Positions 1-9,374 of a stretch of DNA of 64,000 bases are shown here, in pieces (position 1 is the first letter of the stretch; each line of letters begins with the position of its first letter). Where the stretch lies: assembly GCF_021390575.1 (NCBI RefSeq), contig NZ_JAJEJQ010000001.1, positions 992,001-1,056,000 of the forward strand, in the 5' to 3' direction. This DNA comes from Paraburkholderia adhaesiva. Its GTDB lineage: Bacteria; Pseudomonadota; Gammaproteobacteria; Burkholderiales; Burkholderiaceae. Both the position numbers and the translations under genes were made by a program. The notes under the pieces were generated by a model, which was not told the origin of the DNA, did not search any database, and worked only from the letters and a program-made list of their open reading frames with translations.

Positions 1-855
1 ATCGCCGTGTTCGAGGAGCGAGACGTCCTTGGTGGCGTCGATAATGCGCTGATGGATGCGCTCAGTAGCGAGGAGCGCGGCCACGCACGCAGCAATGCAC
101 ACCGCCGCGACGACGATACGCTTCCAGTGCGTGAACCATCCGTGCTGCACACCGATCAGGATCAGGAATAGCGGAATGGCGATCCAGCCGCCGCGCGTGC
201 CGGAGAGATATGAGGCGACGCCGCCCGCGATCAGCCCGAGCAATTTGACGACCAGCGCAAACGCGCGGTGCTGGCGATCCCAGCCGAACGTAATCAGGCT
301 GAGAAATGCGAAGAGCAGTGCGGTATCGCCGAACGGTATCGGGTTGGTGTAGGAGTTCGTGAGGCGTACCGTGGCGCTCCAGTCGCCTGCCGGGGGGGCG
401 ATGATCAGCCAGGCGCTCGCCGCCAGCGCACCGAGCGCACAGCCCCAGCCGATGGCGGCGAGATTGCGCGAAGGCAGGCGGCACAGCATCACGAAAATGG
501 GCAGGGCGAGTGCGAAGCGGGAGAGCGGATCGAACTGACGCGGGTCCCAGTAGCCATATACGGCTTGCTGGACGAGCATCACGATGAGCGGGACGACCAT
601 CGCGACGACGTACCATGGGTGCGCTCGCAACGGCGCGAAGTAGTCGCGGTCGTTCCGGTTCACCCACGCCTGCTGCAAGGCAATCGCGAGCAAGATGAAG
701 AAGCCGTAGCCGGTTCCTCCGCGCCAGACAAGGTTGACGGCCGGAGCGAGGAGCAAAAGCAGTGTGACGACAGGAACCAGGCGGCGAGGCAAGAACTTTG
801 GTGCGTAATTCATGGCGGCTGGCGCGAATCGTTCGGGCTGTTGTTGTGGCGACAT
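1..855 (-). CDS. waaL: O-antigen ligase family protein (WaaL-like), C-terminus beyond window edge
   Basis: Partial gene read on the minus strand; it runs off position 1 without a stop, so only about 285 N-terminal residues are visible. The translation is very hydrophobic with repeated membrane segments. It has the family-like stretch NPIPFGDTALL followed by SGTRGGW, the serine/arginine-rich motif typical of Wzy_C/O-antigen ligases, which transfer undecaprenyl-linked O-antigen to lipid A-core at the periplasmic face of the inner membrane. The start at 855 has AAGGA just upstream; an in-frame ATG at 813 is an alternative. The divergent glycosyltransferase at 1096 fits an LPS-core locus. The ligase assignment is by motif and context; a general polymerase/ligase of the family cannot be excluded. 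Confidence 0.75.
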   Translation of the reverse strand, partial: MSPQQQPERFAPAAMNYAPKFLPRRLVPVVTLLLLLAPAVNLVWRGGTGYGFFILLAIALQQAWVNRNDRDYFAPLRAHPWYVVAMVVPLIVMLVQQAVYGYWDPRQFDPLSRFALALPIFVMLCRLPSRNLAAIGWGCALGALAASAWLIIAPPAGDWSATVRLTNSYTNPIPFGDTALLFAFLSLITFGWDRQHRAFALVVKLLGLIAGGVASYLSGTRGGWIAIPLFLILIGVQHGWFTHWKRIVVAAVCIAACVAALLATERIHQRIIDATKDVSLLEHGD

Positions 856-1009
856 AATCCTTGCGGCGCGGTGTTCTGCGCGACTGAGGATCAACGGGAC
901 GCTGTCATGCCCATACCTGACCGATTATACCGAAGGCCCCTTTTGCGGCGCAGAAAGCGGGGAACGCTGAAAGAACCGCTGGAAGTCGTGCCGCATGATG
1001 CCCGCGCTA

Positions 1010-1015
1010 TATAAT
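1010..1015 (+). promoter_or_regulatory. TATAAT -10 element in the divergent LPS-gene intergenic region
   Basis: A perfect TATAAT lies about 80 bases before the glycosyltransferase start, in the 240-base gap between the divergent ligase and glycosyltransferase. No good -35 is visible at 17 bp, so strength and TSS are uncertain. TATATAAT is nearly symmetrical and could serve the minus strand too. Confidence 0.35.
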
Positions 1016-1095
1016 CGGCGCGCGCCGCAGCCGGCGCCCGAAAAGGCGGCAGCCGCTACATCACACACCACGCACATACCACGTCGGACGGGGTC

Positions 1096-2154
1096 ATGAA
1101 GATCGGAATCTCCAGCAACGCGCTCAAGCACAGCGGCGGCCTCGAACGGTACGCCATGGATCTCGTGCGCGGGCTCGCCGCTCGGGGCCAGCGACCGGCA
1201 TTCTTCGCGCGTAAGTTCGATCTCGCAGTGCCGGAGTGTCAGCTCGTCGACCGGTATCGCATCAATGTCTCCTTCCTGCCCGGCAAGTGGCGCGATGCGT
1301 GGTTTTCGACGCAGCTCGCGACGCTGCGCCAACGGGCCGATGTGGACGTCCTGATCGGCTGCAACCGTGTCGATTCATCGGAGATTGCGATCTGCGGCGG
1401 CACGCACCGCGGCTTTCTGCGGGCCACCGGCCGCCCGTTGCGCCGGTCCGACCGCTGGCAGATCGAACTCGAAAGCCGTCAATACGAGCGTTCGCGCGTG
1501 ATCGTCGCGCATTCGGACCTGATGCGCGCGGAGCTACTCGAACTGTACAACGTGGACGACGCGAAGATCCGCGTGCTCTACCCGCCCGTCGACGGTGCGC
1601 GCTTCTCGCCCGTCGATGACGCCGCGCGCGCCGCGCTACGCGCGTCCTATGGCTTTGGCGAGCACGAAACCGTGCTGCTCTTCCCGTCGAGCAGTCACGA
1701 CCGCAAGGGTCTTCCGCTCATCGAGTCGGTCGTGAACGGGCTGGACCTGCCGGTTGTCGTCGCCGTGGCAGGGCGACCGCCCGAGCGCACGAGCGAGCAC
1801 GTGCGCTATATCGGCTACGTAAAAGACCTCGAAAACGCCTACCGCGCCGCCGATTACGCGATTCTTGCATCGAAGTACGAACCGTTCGGGCTCGTCGGCA
1901 TCGAGTCGGCGATGTGCGGCACGCCTGTGATTCTTTCGTCGAATATCGGCTGCTGCGACGCCATTGCCGACGCCGCGAAGCACGTCTTCCGCCCGGGCGA
2001 TGCCGCCGACCTGCGCCGCGTGATCGAGGAGCTGGTCGCGGGCGGCAAGCGCCGCGTCATAGCTGATGGCGCCGCCATCCGCTATGACGCGAGCGTCGAT
2101 GCCCACGTCGGCCAGCTTCTTTCGCTGGCAGCGGACATCGTCGCGGCACGATAG
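1096..2154 (+). CDS. GT4-family glycosyltransferase (probable LPS core)
   Basis: A 352-residue GT-B fold glycosyltransferase. The N-terminal GGLERY (residues 14-19) and the C-terminal EPFGLVGIESAMCGTPVI region (about 260-277) match the donor-binding EX7E motif of GT4 enzymes, which transfer a sugar from a nucleotide-sugar donor. Length is normal for the family. It is divergent from the O-antigen ligase at 855, so a role in LPS outer-core assembly at the cytoplasmic membrane face is likely. Donor and acceptor cannot be read from the sequence. The ATG at 1096 follows a G-rich stretch (GGACGGGG) that can act as ribosome-binding site. Confidence 0.85.
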   Translation: MKIGISSNALKHSGGLERYAMDLVRGLAARGQRPAFFARKFDLAVPECQLVDRYRINVSFLPGKWRDAWFSTQLATLRQRADVDVLIGCNRVDSSEIAICGGTHRGFLRATGRPLRRSDRWQIELESRQYERSRVIVAHSDLMRAELLELYNVDDAKIRVLYPPVDGARFSPVDDAARAALRASYGFGEHETVLLFPSSSHDRKGLPLIESVVNGLDLPVVVAVAGRPPERTSEHVRYIGYVKDLENAYRAADYAILASKYEPFGLVGIESAMCGTPVILSSNIGCCDAIADAAKHVFRPGDAADLRRVIEELVAGGKRRVIADGAAIRYDASVDAHVGQLLSLAADIVAAR

Positions 2155-2368
2155 TTTCGCTCTGCGTAGGCGCGCACACCGCGGTGCACGCCGTGCGCGC
2201 ATTGCCAGCGGCCGCGAGGCGGCAGCGCCGCGGATTCTGCTCGATCCTGCAAAGATCCTCTGAAGAACTAGGGGTTAACCCTCGCACTTGATCCTCCTAC
2301 ACTGCGCACATCGGTCACATGCACATACCGTCGCATGCAAACCGCACCAGCCAAATGGAGGTATTACC

Positions 2369-2677
2369 GTGAAGTCCCTGATTCAAGCCGTTGCTGTTGC
2401 CGCTGCACTTATCGTTCCCGTTGCTTCGTACGCCCAGGCAAATTCGCCCATCACCCGTGCGCAGGTTCGCGCTGAACTCGAGCAACTCGAGAAGGTCGGC
2501 TACCACGTCGGCGATGGCGGCGACGCCCACTATCCCGATGCGATCCAGGCCGCCGAAGCGCGCGTGGCGGCGGCGAACGGCAACACCGGGTACGGTGGCG
2601 TGGCCAACGGCACTTCGCAGGCCGGCGGCGGCGTCAAGGTATCGCAGAAAGACTGGGACGCGATGTACAGCCACTAA
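2369..2677 (+). CDS. DUF4148 domain-containing secreted protein
   Basis: Small exported protein of 102 residues starting with GTG at 2369, chosen because GGAGG at 2357-2361 precedes it and the protein then opens with a clean signal peptide (KSLIQAVAVAAALIVPVASYAQA, cleavage after AQA). The mature part, with SPITRAQVRAELEQLEKVGY and a C-terminal WDAMYSH, is the DUF4148 pattern common in multicopy in Burkholderia. Function is unknown; it acts in the periplasm or outside. It stands alone and is followed by a strong terminator at 2815-2844. Confidence 0.85.
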   Translation: MKSLIQAVAVAAALIVPVASYAQANSPITRAQVRAELEQLEKVGYHVGDGGDAHYPDAIQAAEARVAAANGNTGYGGVANGTSQAGGGVKVSQKDWDAMYSH

Positions 2678-2814
2678 GCACGTTTTCAGACGCACTGCAT
2701 GAGGCTGGCGGGTGCCACCTGTGCGGTGTGCCCGCTGCGAGGCCGATCGGCAAGACCATGCCTCGTACCTGAACGGATGCCCCACACCTCCGCCATCGGA
2801 TGTTCGATGGCTTA

Positions 2815-2844
2815 GCCCGGACCCTTGCGGTCCGGGCGCTTTTT
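2815..2844 (+). terminator. Rho-independent terminator after the DUF4148 gene
   Basis: A perfect 9-bp stem GCCCGGACC/GGTCCGGGC (2815-2823 with 2829-2837) with a 5-base loop, followed by GC and TTTTT on the plus strand. Confidence 0.85.
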
Positions 2845-2864
2845 ACAGCGTCCGACGAGAGGTT

Positions 2865-3965
2865 TTAGCGTAGCGCGCCGGCGTGTTCGGAGCGCGTTTC
2901 GGGAAGGGGTTCGTTCAGCGGTTTGCTCAATTGTTCGAGCAGCGTTCGCGCTTCGTCGACGACATCGCCGTTCACCGGATGAAACGCGAACCGCGGCGAC
3001 TTTTCCAGCCTCGCGAAGTTGCGTCGGGTGCTACGCGTATAGGCCGGATCGTAGTGCTCGGCGATGAGCGCTTCGGACAGCGCCTGGCGATCGTCCGCCT
3101 CGAGCAGCCGGCACCACGCGTCGATGCGCTCGTGCCCGTGCAACGGCACGAGCTTTAGCAACTGCTCCCGAAAGTAGGCCCGGTTGTCGAGCAGATGGCC
3201 ATATTCCTCGAGCAGCAGCGCGACACGCTCGTCGCGCGCAACATCCAGCACGACACAGGGCGCCTCGCGGATGTGATCGATCAGTACGACCGGCAGCGTG
3301 ATCGTGCCGATGCGCCGGCTCTCCGCTTCGACGAATACGGGTCGCGCGGGGTCGAGCGCGTGCAGCGCTTGAATCAACGCTGTGTCGAACGACTTTTGCG
3401 AGGGCTGGGCACGCTCGGGCAGTGCGCCGAGGAGCGAGCCGCGATGGGCCGCAAGCGCTTCGAGATCGAGCGTCTGCGCGCCCGCAACGCCCAGTGCCTT
3501 CAACAGGCGCGTCTTGCCGCTGCCCGTGGGACCCGCGAGCACGACATAGCGGAAGTTCACGGGCAGCACGCCGAGCGCTTCGACGACCGACTGCCGGTAC
3601 GCCTTGTAGCCGCCTTCGAGCTGGCGCGCGCGCCAGCCGATCATGTTGAACACCGTCGTCATCGCCCCCGAGCGCTTGCCGCCGCGCCAGCAGTAGATGA
3701 GCGGCCGCCAGTTGCGCGGCCGGTCGGCGAAGAGCGTATCGATATGCGTGGCGATGTTACGCGCAACGATGGCCGCGCCGATGCGCGAGGCATCGAACGG
3801 CGAGTCTTTGTAAAGCGTGCCGACGATCACGCGTTCTTCATTGCTCATCACCGGCGCGTTGATGGCGCCGGGAACATGGTCTTCGGCAAATTCGGCCGGC
3901 GTTCTCACGTCGATGACTTCTTCGAATTCGCCGATGTGCCCAATGGTGACGCGTTGGTGATTCAA
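2865..3965 (-). CDS. mnmH: tRNA 2-selenouridine/geranyl-2-thiouridine synthase
   Basis: A 366-residue homologue of MnmH (SelU/YbbB), which converts 2-thiouridine at the wobble position of Lys, Glu and Gln tRNAs to geranyl-2-thiouridine and then 2-selenouridine. The N-terminal rhodanese domain carries the catalytic Cys92 in YCWRGGKRSG, and a P-loop GPTGSGKT sits at 145-152. Full length for the family. It is last in the minus-strand run after rng, 23 bases downstream of its stop. No selD is in the window, so use of selenium versus only the geranyl step cannot be judged here. Confidence 0.93.
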   Translation of the reverse strand: MNHQRVTIGHIGEFEEVIDVRTPAEFAEDHVPGAINAPVMSNEERVIVGTLYKDSPFDASRIGAAIVARNIATHIDTLFADRPRNWRPLIYCWRGGKRSGAMTTVFNMIGWRARQLEGGYKAYRQSVVEALGVLPVNFRYVVLAGPTGSGKTRLLKALGVAGAQTLDLEALAAHRGSLLGALPERAQPSQKSFDTALIQALHALDPARPVFVEAESRRIGTITLPVVLIDHIREAPCVVLDVARDERVALLLEEYGHLLDNRAYFREQLLKLVPLHGHERIDAWCRLLEADDRQALSEALIAEHYDPAYTRSTRRNFARLEKSPRFAFHPVNGDVVDEARTLLEQLSKPLNEPLPETRSEHAGALR

Positions 3966-3988
3966 CTGCGGTGCTCCCTGATACTGCG

Positions 3989-5458
3989 TTACATCAGCAC
4001 GATGTCGTACTGTTCCTGGCTCAGATTCGACTCGACCTGCAGCGACACCGGCTTGCCGATGAAGTCGATCAGCATCGCGAGATGCTGCGACTCTTCTTCG
4101 AGAAAGAGGTCGATCACCTGCTGCGACGCCACCACGCGAAACTCGCGCGGATTGAACTGGCGCGACTCGCGCAGGATTTCACGCAGCACGTCGTAGCAAA
4201 CCGTGCGCGAGGTCTTCACCTGGCCTTTGCCGAGGCACGTCGGACACGGCTCGCACAGCACATGCGCGAGCGACTCACGCGTGCGCTTTCTCGTCATCTC
4301 GACGAGTCCCAGTTGCGAGAAGCCGTTCACGGTCACGCGCGTGCGGTCGCGCGAGAGCGCTTTCCTCAATTCGCCGAGCACCTGTTCGCGATGCTCCGCG
4401 TTTTCCATGTCGATGAAGTCGATGATGATCACGCCGCCCAGATTGCGCAGGCGCAACTGGCGCGCGATCGTATGCGCGGCTTCGAGGTTGGTCTTGAAGA
4501 TCGTGTCGTCGAAGTTGCGTGCGCCCACGTAGCCGCCCGTATTCACGTCGATCGTCGTCATCGCCTCGGTCTGGTCGATCACGAGATAGCCGCCCGACTT
4601 CAGATCCACGCGACGTGATAGCGCCCGCTGGATTTCGGCCTCGATGTTGTAAAGGTCGAAGAGCGGCCGCTCGCCGGTGTAGTGGTGCAGCTTCGGCGTG
4701 ACGGCGGGCGTGAACTCCATCGCGAACTCCGTGAGCATCTGGAAGGTTTCGCGCGAATCGACCTGCACACGCGTCGTCTCTTCATTCACGAAGTCACGCA
4801 ACACGCGCTGTGCGAGATTCAGGTCCTGATAGAGCAGGCTCGTTGCGGGCAGGCGCTGCGACTGAGAGACGATCGTGGCCCAGGTCTTGCGCAGATAGGC
4901 CACGTCGGCGGCGAGTTCCTCGCTCGACGCATCCTCGGCGATCGTGCGCACGATGTAGCCGCCTTTTTCGTCGGCGGGCAGCACGGCCGTGAGGCGCGCG
5001 CGCACCGCTTCGCGTTCGGCCTCGCTCTCGATCTTCTGCGAGATGCCGATATGCGGCTCCTGCGGCAGATAGACGAGCGTGCGTCCCGCGATGCTCACCT
5101 GCGTCGAAAGCCGCGCGCCCTTCGTGCCGATCGGGTCCTTGACGACCTGGACCATGAGCGTTTGGCCCTCGAAGACGGTTTTTTCGATCGGCTGATGAGG
5201 CGCGGATTGATGCGATTCACCTGCGATGCGCGGCTGCCAGATGTCGGCGACGTGAAGAAATGCGGCGCGTTCGAGCCCGATGTCGATGAACGCGGACTGC
5301 ATCCCCGGCAGCACGCGCACGACACGGCCCAGATAGACGTTGCCGACACGCCCGCGCGAAAGGGTGCGTTCGACGTGAAGCTCCTGTACTGCGCCTTGCT
5401 GGACCAGCGCGACACGCGTCTCCTGCGGCGTGACGTTGATCAGGATTTCTTCGTTCAT
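3989..5458 (-). CDS. rng: Ribonuclease G
   Basis: 489 residues, the RNase E/G family length without the long C-terminal scaffold of RNase E. It has an N-terminal S1 RNA-binding segment (GNVYLGRVVRVLPGM), the metal-binding region DVNTGGYVG near residue 300, and the Zn-link CEPCPTCLGKG near 402-412. It cuts single-stranded RNA endonucleolytically, including 16S rRNA 5' maturation and mRNA decay. It follows maf by 9 bases, as in many proteobacteria, so the two are probably co-transcribed. Confidence 0.95.
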   Translation of the reverse strand: MNEEILINVTPQETRVALVQQGAVQELHVERTLSRGRVGNVYLGRVVRVLPGMQSAFIDIGLERAAFLHVADIWQPRIAGESHQSAPHQPIEKTVFEGQTLMVQVVKDPIGTKGARLSTQVSIAGRTLVYLPQEPHIGISQKIESEAEREAVRARLTAVLPADEKGGYIVRTIAEDASSEELAADVAYLRKTWATIVSQSQRLPATSLLYQDLNLAQRVLRDFVNEETTRVQVDSRETFQMLTEFAMEFTPAVTPKLHHYTGERPLFDLYNIEAEIQRALSRRVDLKSGGYLVIDQTEAMTTIDVNTGGYVGARNFDDTIFKTNLEAAHTIARQLRLRNLGGVIIIDFIDMENAEHREQVLGELRKALSRDRTRVTVNGFSQLGLVEMTRKRTRESLAHVLCEPCPTCLGKGQVKTSRTVCYDVLREILRESRQFNPREFRVVASQQVIDLFLEEESQHLAMLIDFIGKPVSLQVESNLSQEQYDIVLM

Positions 5459-5467
5459 GGTGTTGTT

Positions 5468-6091
5468 TTAGAAGTCGATGCGCGCCGCGCGCAATAGCGC
5501 GGCTGTTTCGAATAGTGGCAAACCCATGATACCCGAATAGGACCCGTCGATTCGCTCGATAAATTCGGCGGCGCGGCCCTGGATGCCATACGCGCCGGCC
5601 TTGCCGAACGGCTCGCCGCTGACGACGTAGCGCGCGATTGCCGCGGGCATCGCGGCGGCGAAGCGCACCAGCGAACGCGAGAGCGCGATCGGCAGGCACA
5701 CGCCTTCGGCATCGACGACCGCTACGGCCGTGAGCACTTCGTGGGTGCGGCCGCAAAGGCGCTCGAGCATGGCGTAGGCGTCGGCGGCGTCGTGTGGCTT
5801 GCCGAGGATATGGCCGTCGATCGTGACCGTGGTGTCGGCGGTGAGGATCGGCGCGTGCGCGTGCGCTCCTGCGACGAGACGCGCACGTGCCGCATCGGCT
5901 TTTGCCGCGCACACGCGCACCACATAGTCGGCGGCGCTCTCGCCGGGCAGCGTGTTTTCGAGCGCTTCGGCGTCTTCGTCGGGACGCGGCAGCAGCAGCT
6001 CGAAACGCACGCCCAGCTGTTGTAGCAGTTCCTGGCGGCGCGGGCTTTGCGAGGCGAGGTAGATGTACGGATAAGTCACGGAGGAGGCCAT
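5468..6091 (-). CDS. maf: Maf/YhdE-type nucleoside triphosphate pyrophosphatase
   Basis: 207 residues from the ATG at 6091, which has GGAGGC-type purines nearby; longer in-frame upstream sequence is non-homologous. The N-terminal [11 protein letters not shown] and the central LTADTTV (catalytic Asp region) identify a Maf nucleotide pyrophosphatase that hydrolyses non-canonical or dTTP/UTP nucleotides. SPRR, rather than SPWR, favours the YhdE subtype over YceF. It precedes rng and follows rlmH after a 145-base gap. Confidence 0.92.
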   Translation of the reverse strand: MASSVTYPYIYLASQSPRRQELLQQLGVRFELLLPRPDEDAEALENTLPGESAADYVVRVCAAKADAARARLVAGAHAHAPILTADTTVTIDGHILGKPHDAADAYAMLERLCGRTHEVLTAVAVVDAEGVCLPIALSRSLVRFAAAMPAAIARYVVSGEPFGKAGAYGIQGRAAEFIERIDGSYSGIMGLPLFETAALLRAARIDF

Positions 6092-6236
6092 CGGAGCGTC
6101 TCGGTCGTGGCGGTTAGCCGGGTGAAGAAAAGGGGGCGCGGTGTTGCGTCGTCGCGTCAGCGCCCGCTTCGCCGCGCACGGCGCCGCATCGTGGCTCAGG
6201 GTTGCGAGGTGCGCGCGGCGCACGAACGCGCCGGGA

Positions 6237-6707
6237 TCACACGCGATGATAGGGGTGATTCTGCGTAATGGTCCAGGCGCGGTAAAGCTGCTCGGCGAGC
6301 AGCACGCGCACCATCGCATGGGGCAGGGTGAGGCTCGACAGGCGCAGCAGCAGGTCGGCGCGCGACTTGAGTTCCGCATCGAGTCCGTCCGCGCCGCCGA
6401 TCAGGAACGCCACGTCGCGCCCGTCCTGCTGCCAGACCGGCAGCGCCTGTGCGAGCTGCATCGTGGACCAATCCTTGCCGCGCTCGTCGAGGGCGACGAT
6501 GCGCGCGTTCTTCGGCAGCGCCGCCTCGATGCGCGTGCGCTCGGCGACCATGACGCTTTCGGCGGCGCGGCCCGACGAACGCTGCTCTGGCTTTACCTCG
6601 CGCAACTCGATGCGCAGCTCGGGCGGCATGCGCTTCGTGTACTCCTCGAAGCCCTCGGCGATCCAGTCCGGCATCTTGTGCCCGACGGCGACGATATGCA
6701 GTTTCAT
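6237..6707 (-). CDS. rlmH: 23S rRNA (pseudouridine1915-N3)-methyltransferase
   Basis: 156 residues, the exact family size. The SPOUT/alpha-beta-knot C-terminus is visible in FLIGGADGL and the terminal [19 protein letters not shown], both hallmarks of RlmH. It methylates pseudouridine 1915 in helix 69 of 23S rRNA using SAM on the assembled ribosome. It is directly downstream of rsfS (22 bases), the usual arrangement of two ribosome-associated proteins. Confidence 0.96.
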   Translation of the reverse strand: MKLHIVAVGHKMPDWIAEGFEEYTKRMPPELRIELREVKPEQRSSGRAAESVMVAERTRIEAALPKNARIVALDERGKDWSTMQLAQALPVWQQDGRDVAFLIGGADGLDAELKSRADLLLRLSSLTLPHAMVRVLLAEQLYRAWTITQNHPYHRV

Positions 6708-6729
6708 CGCGTGAACGAGCGGGCGGCGC

Positions 6730-7299
6730 TCACTTCGCGGCGCTGCGGCGCGCGGCGGTCTTGCGCGCCGGTGCCGCAGACTTCGCGGCGGGGCTCTTGC
6801 GCGCTGCAGCCGGCTTCGCGGCGGATTTTGCCGCCGGCGTTCGGGTGGTCTTCTTTGCGGCCGGCTTCTTCACCGGGGCGCTGGTTTCTTCTTCGATATC
6901 GTCCTCGTCGTCGTCCATCGGCTCGCTCGGGCGCGCGCCCGAGAAACCGCCCACGGCTGCGAGCTTGACGTGCACCGGCTTGTCGCCCCAGATTTCCTCG
7001 AGGTTGTAGTACTGACGCAGCGCGGGCTGGAGGATATGGACGACAGCGTCGCCGCAATCCACGAGCACCCATTCGCCGATGTCCTCGCCTTCCGTGCTGA
7101 TGATGTCGCCGCCGGCTTCCTTGACCTTCTCGCGCACGCTGGAGGCGAGTGCCTTGGTCTGGCGGTTCGAGGTCCCGCTCGCGACGATCACCCGATCGAA
7201 GAGTTCGGTCAGATGGCTGGTGTTGAACACCTTGATGTCCTGTGCCTTGACGTCTTCAAGGCCGTCGACGATGGCGCGTTGCAGTTTGCGGATGTCCAT
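6730..7299 (-). CDS. rsfS: Ribosome silencing factor RsfS with lysine/alanine-rich C-terminal tail
   Basis: 189 residues from the ATG at 7299 ([22 protein letters not shown]). The first ~115 residues are the RsfS/DUF143 domain, with [20 protein letters not shown] and [14 protein letters not shown], which binds uL14 and blocks subunit joining. After an acidic linker ([10 protein letters not shown]) comes a tail of about 55 residues made of [23 protein letters not shown] repeats, resembling histone-H1-type C-termini. E. coli RsfS is about 105 residues, so the tail is an addition. It starts 2 bases after the nadD stop, so translational coupling is likely. Confidence 0.93.
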   Translation of the reverse strand: MDIRKLQRAIVDGLEDVKAQDIKVFNTSHLTELFDRVIVASGTSNRQTKALASSVREKVKEAGGDIISTEGEDIGEWVLVDCGDAVVHILQPALRQYYNLEEIWGDKPVHVKLAAVGGFSGARPSEPMDDDEDDIEEETSAPVKKPAAKKTTRTPAAKSAAKPAAARKSPAAKSAAPARKTAARRSAAK

Positions 7300-7301
7300 A
7301 T

Positions 7302-8057
7302 TTACCCGTGGTACAGATGATGTTGAAGAATATAGTCCCATACGGCCGGAGGAACGGGCGCGGTGGGGGTATCGCCAGCGCGCGCGACACTGTGGGGCGC
7401 GCTGTGGGTCGTTTTAGGGCCGGTTTCGCGTGCGGCCAGCGACTCGATCTGGCACGCGCGGATCTGGCGGCGAATTTCGGTGGCCGAGACGTCGTAGGCG
7501 AGCGACTCGTCGATCACCACGTGGCCGTGCGATGTCGCCGCGAGCGTCGTGGGCGCGGTGCGACGCGCGGCGACTTCAGCGGCGACGCCCAGCGGCAGCG
7601 TCGCAAAGTCGAAACCGGGACGGCTCGCCACGCCGATGTGGGCCAGTTCGAACAATTCGCGCCAGTATTGCCAGGTGTCGAGATGCACAAACTGATCGGC
7701 CCCCATCAGCAGCGTGAGCGAGCAGTCGTTGCCGTTGCGCGCTCGCCAGCGGCGCAGCGTTTCCACCGTATAAGTGGGGCCGTCATGCTCGATTTCGTCC
7801 GTATCGACGCTGACCGCCACACCCGGCAGCACGAGCGATGCGGCTGCGGCGCGCGTCATCGCGAGACGGTGCTCCGCCGCGCTCACCTCGGGCTTTTGCC
7901 ACGGTTGACCGGCCGGCAGCAGCACCAGTTCCGTGAGGTCGAGCAGCGCGGCGAAGCGCCGCGCGAGTGCGAGATGACCGTCATGGATCGGATCGAAGGT
8001 GCCGCCGAACAGGCCAACGCGGCGCGCGCGCACACGAGGCGCTAAGACTTGCGTCAC
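7302..8057 (-). CDS. nadD: Nicotinate-nucleotide adenylyltransferase
   Basis: 251 residues; the nucleotidyltransferase motif [14 protein letters not shown] at about 15-28 and the C-terminal [10 protein letters not shown] are diagnostic of NadD, which makes deamido-NAD from nicotinate mononucleotide and ATP. It follows hemF by 4 bases and precedes rsfS by 2, forming a tight hemF-nadD-rsfS-rlmH unit. A variable insert follows the SATEIR motif (residues ~205-235). Confidence 0.95.
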   Translation of the reverse strand: MTQVLAPRVRARRVGLFGGTFDPIHDGHLALARRFAALLDLTELVLLPAGQPWQKPEVSAAEHRLAMTRAAAASLVLPGVAVSVDTDEIEHDGPTYTVETLRRWRARNGNDCSLTLLMGADQFVHLDTWQYWRELFELAHIGVASRPGFDFATLPLGVAAEVAARRTAPTTLAATSHGHVVIDESLAYDVSATEIRRQIRACQIESLAARETGPKTTHSAPHSVARAGDTPTAPVPPAVWDYILQHHLYHG

Positions 8058-8061
8058 GGCG

Positions 8062-9015
8062 TCAGATCCAGTCGCGCACCGGCAGGAAGTCGGTGTAGAG
8101 GCGCGCTTCCGGCGTGCCGGGCTGCGGTTGCCAGTTGTAACGCCAGCTCGCGCTGGGCGGCATCGACATCAGGATCGATTCCGTGCGGCCTCCGCTTTGC
8201 AGGCCGAAATGCGTGCCGCGGTCGAGGACCAGATTGAATTCGACGTAGCGGCCGCGCCGGTACGCCTGGAATTCGCGCTCCGCTTCGCCATACGGCATCG
8301 CGCGGCGCTTTTCGATGACCGGCAGGTACGCCTTCAGGAAGCCCTCGCCGACGCTCCTCACCATCGCGAAGGCTTGATCGAAACCGCCTTCGGCGTAGTC
8401 GTCGAAGAAGATGCCGCCTACGCCGCGTGCCTCGTTGCGGTGCTTCAGGAAAAAGTATTCGTCACACCAGCGCTTGAAACGCGGGTAGAGGTCCGCGCCA
8501 AAGGGCGCGAGCGAATCGCGGCAGACGCGGTGGAAATGCTGCGCATCTTCCTCGAAGCCGTAGTACGGCGTGAGATCCATGCCGCCGCCGAACCAGAAGA
8601 CGGGCGCTTCGCCCGCTTTGGTCGCGAGCAGCATGCGCACGTTCATGTGCACGGTCGGGCAGTACGGATTGCGCGGGTGGAGTACGAGCGAGACGCCCAT
8701 CGCCTCGAAGCCGCGTCCGTTGAGCTGCGCGCGCGCAGCCGTGGCCGATGGCGGCAGCGCGTCGCCCGACACGTCCGAGAAGCCGATGCCCCCGCGCTCG
8801 AAGAACTGACCGCCTTCGATGATGCGCGTGCAGCCACCGCCGCGCAGCTTGTCGCCGGTCTCGCGCTCCCAGCGGTCGGTGGCGAGCGGGGTGCCGTCGA
8901 AGGCGCCGAGCGCGTCGGCGATCTGCGTCTGCAGTCCGGTCAGCCAGGCGCGAACGGCCGCGCTGTCGGGGGTGGTGCGCTCTTCGAGTGCGACGGTGCG
9001 ATTTGTGTCGGTCAT
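8062..9015 (-). CDS. hemF: Oxygen-dependent coproporphyrinogen III oxidase
   Basis: 317 residues, slightly over the usual ~300. It contains the family signatures [35 protein letters not shown] and [31 protein letters not shown]. It oxidatively decarboxylates coproporphyrinogen III to protoporphyrinogen IX using O2. Probably first gene of the hemF-nadD-rsfS-rlmH unit, since 359 bases with a terminator separate it from purD upstream. Confidence 0.96.
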   Translation of the reverse strand: MTDTNRTVALEERTTPDSAAVRAWLTGLQTQIADALGAFDGTPLATDRWERETGDKLRGGGCTRIIEGGQFFERGGIGFSDVSGDALPPSATAARAQLNGRGFEAMGVSLVLHPRNPYCPTVHMNVRMLLATKAGEAPVFWFGGGMDLTPYYGFEEDAQHFHRVCRDSLAPFGADLYPRFKRWCDEYFFLKHRNEARGVGGIFFDDYAEGGFDQAFAMVRSVGEGFLKAYLPVIEKRRAMPYGEAEREFQAYRRGRYVEFNLVLDRGTHFGLQSGGRTESILMSMPPSASWRYNWQPQPGTPEARLYTDFLPVRDWI

Positions 9016-9316
9016 CGTGATGTGCGGGCGATGCGCCGGGTGAGTCCGGCGGGCATATCAGGTTGTTTGGGGAACGGCGTCATGCGGTGCACGTTTGAAC
9101 GCACGGTGCATGCCGACAGCGGCAGTGTAGCGCCGTTCGGGCAGCCGACGGCACGCGCCGGGGCCGGATGCGCTACGTAACGCTTTCGCCCTGTTTTCGC
9201 GAACCGCACGATGCGCCCGGTCGCGGCACATCGGTTCGTTCAGGCTGCAGCGGGCAGGGCCACTGCGCAGGGGCCGGGCCCAATGTTCCCGGCATCGCAG
9301 ACCTGGACTGGTCCAC

Positions 9317-9356
9317 AAAAGCCTGGCCGCGTCGCCTTGCGAGACAACGCGGCCAG
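9317..9356 (-). terminator. Rho-independent terminator after purD
   Basis: A perfect 10-bp inverted repeat CTGGCCGCGT/ACGCGGCCAG (9323-9332 with 9347-9356). Read on the minus strand it is followed by a short TTTT at 9320-9317. It sits 18 bases beyond the purD stop. The rest of the 359-base hemF-purD gap shows no ORF of interest and presumably carries the hemF promoter. Confidence 0.7.
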
Positions 9357-9374
9357 TCCGGTGACGCTTAACGC

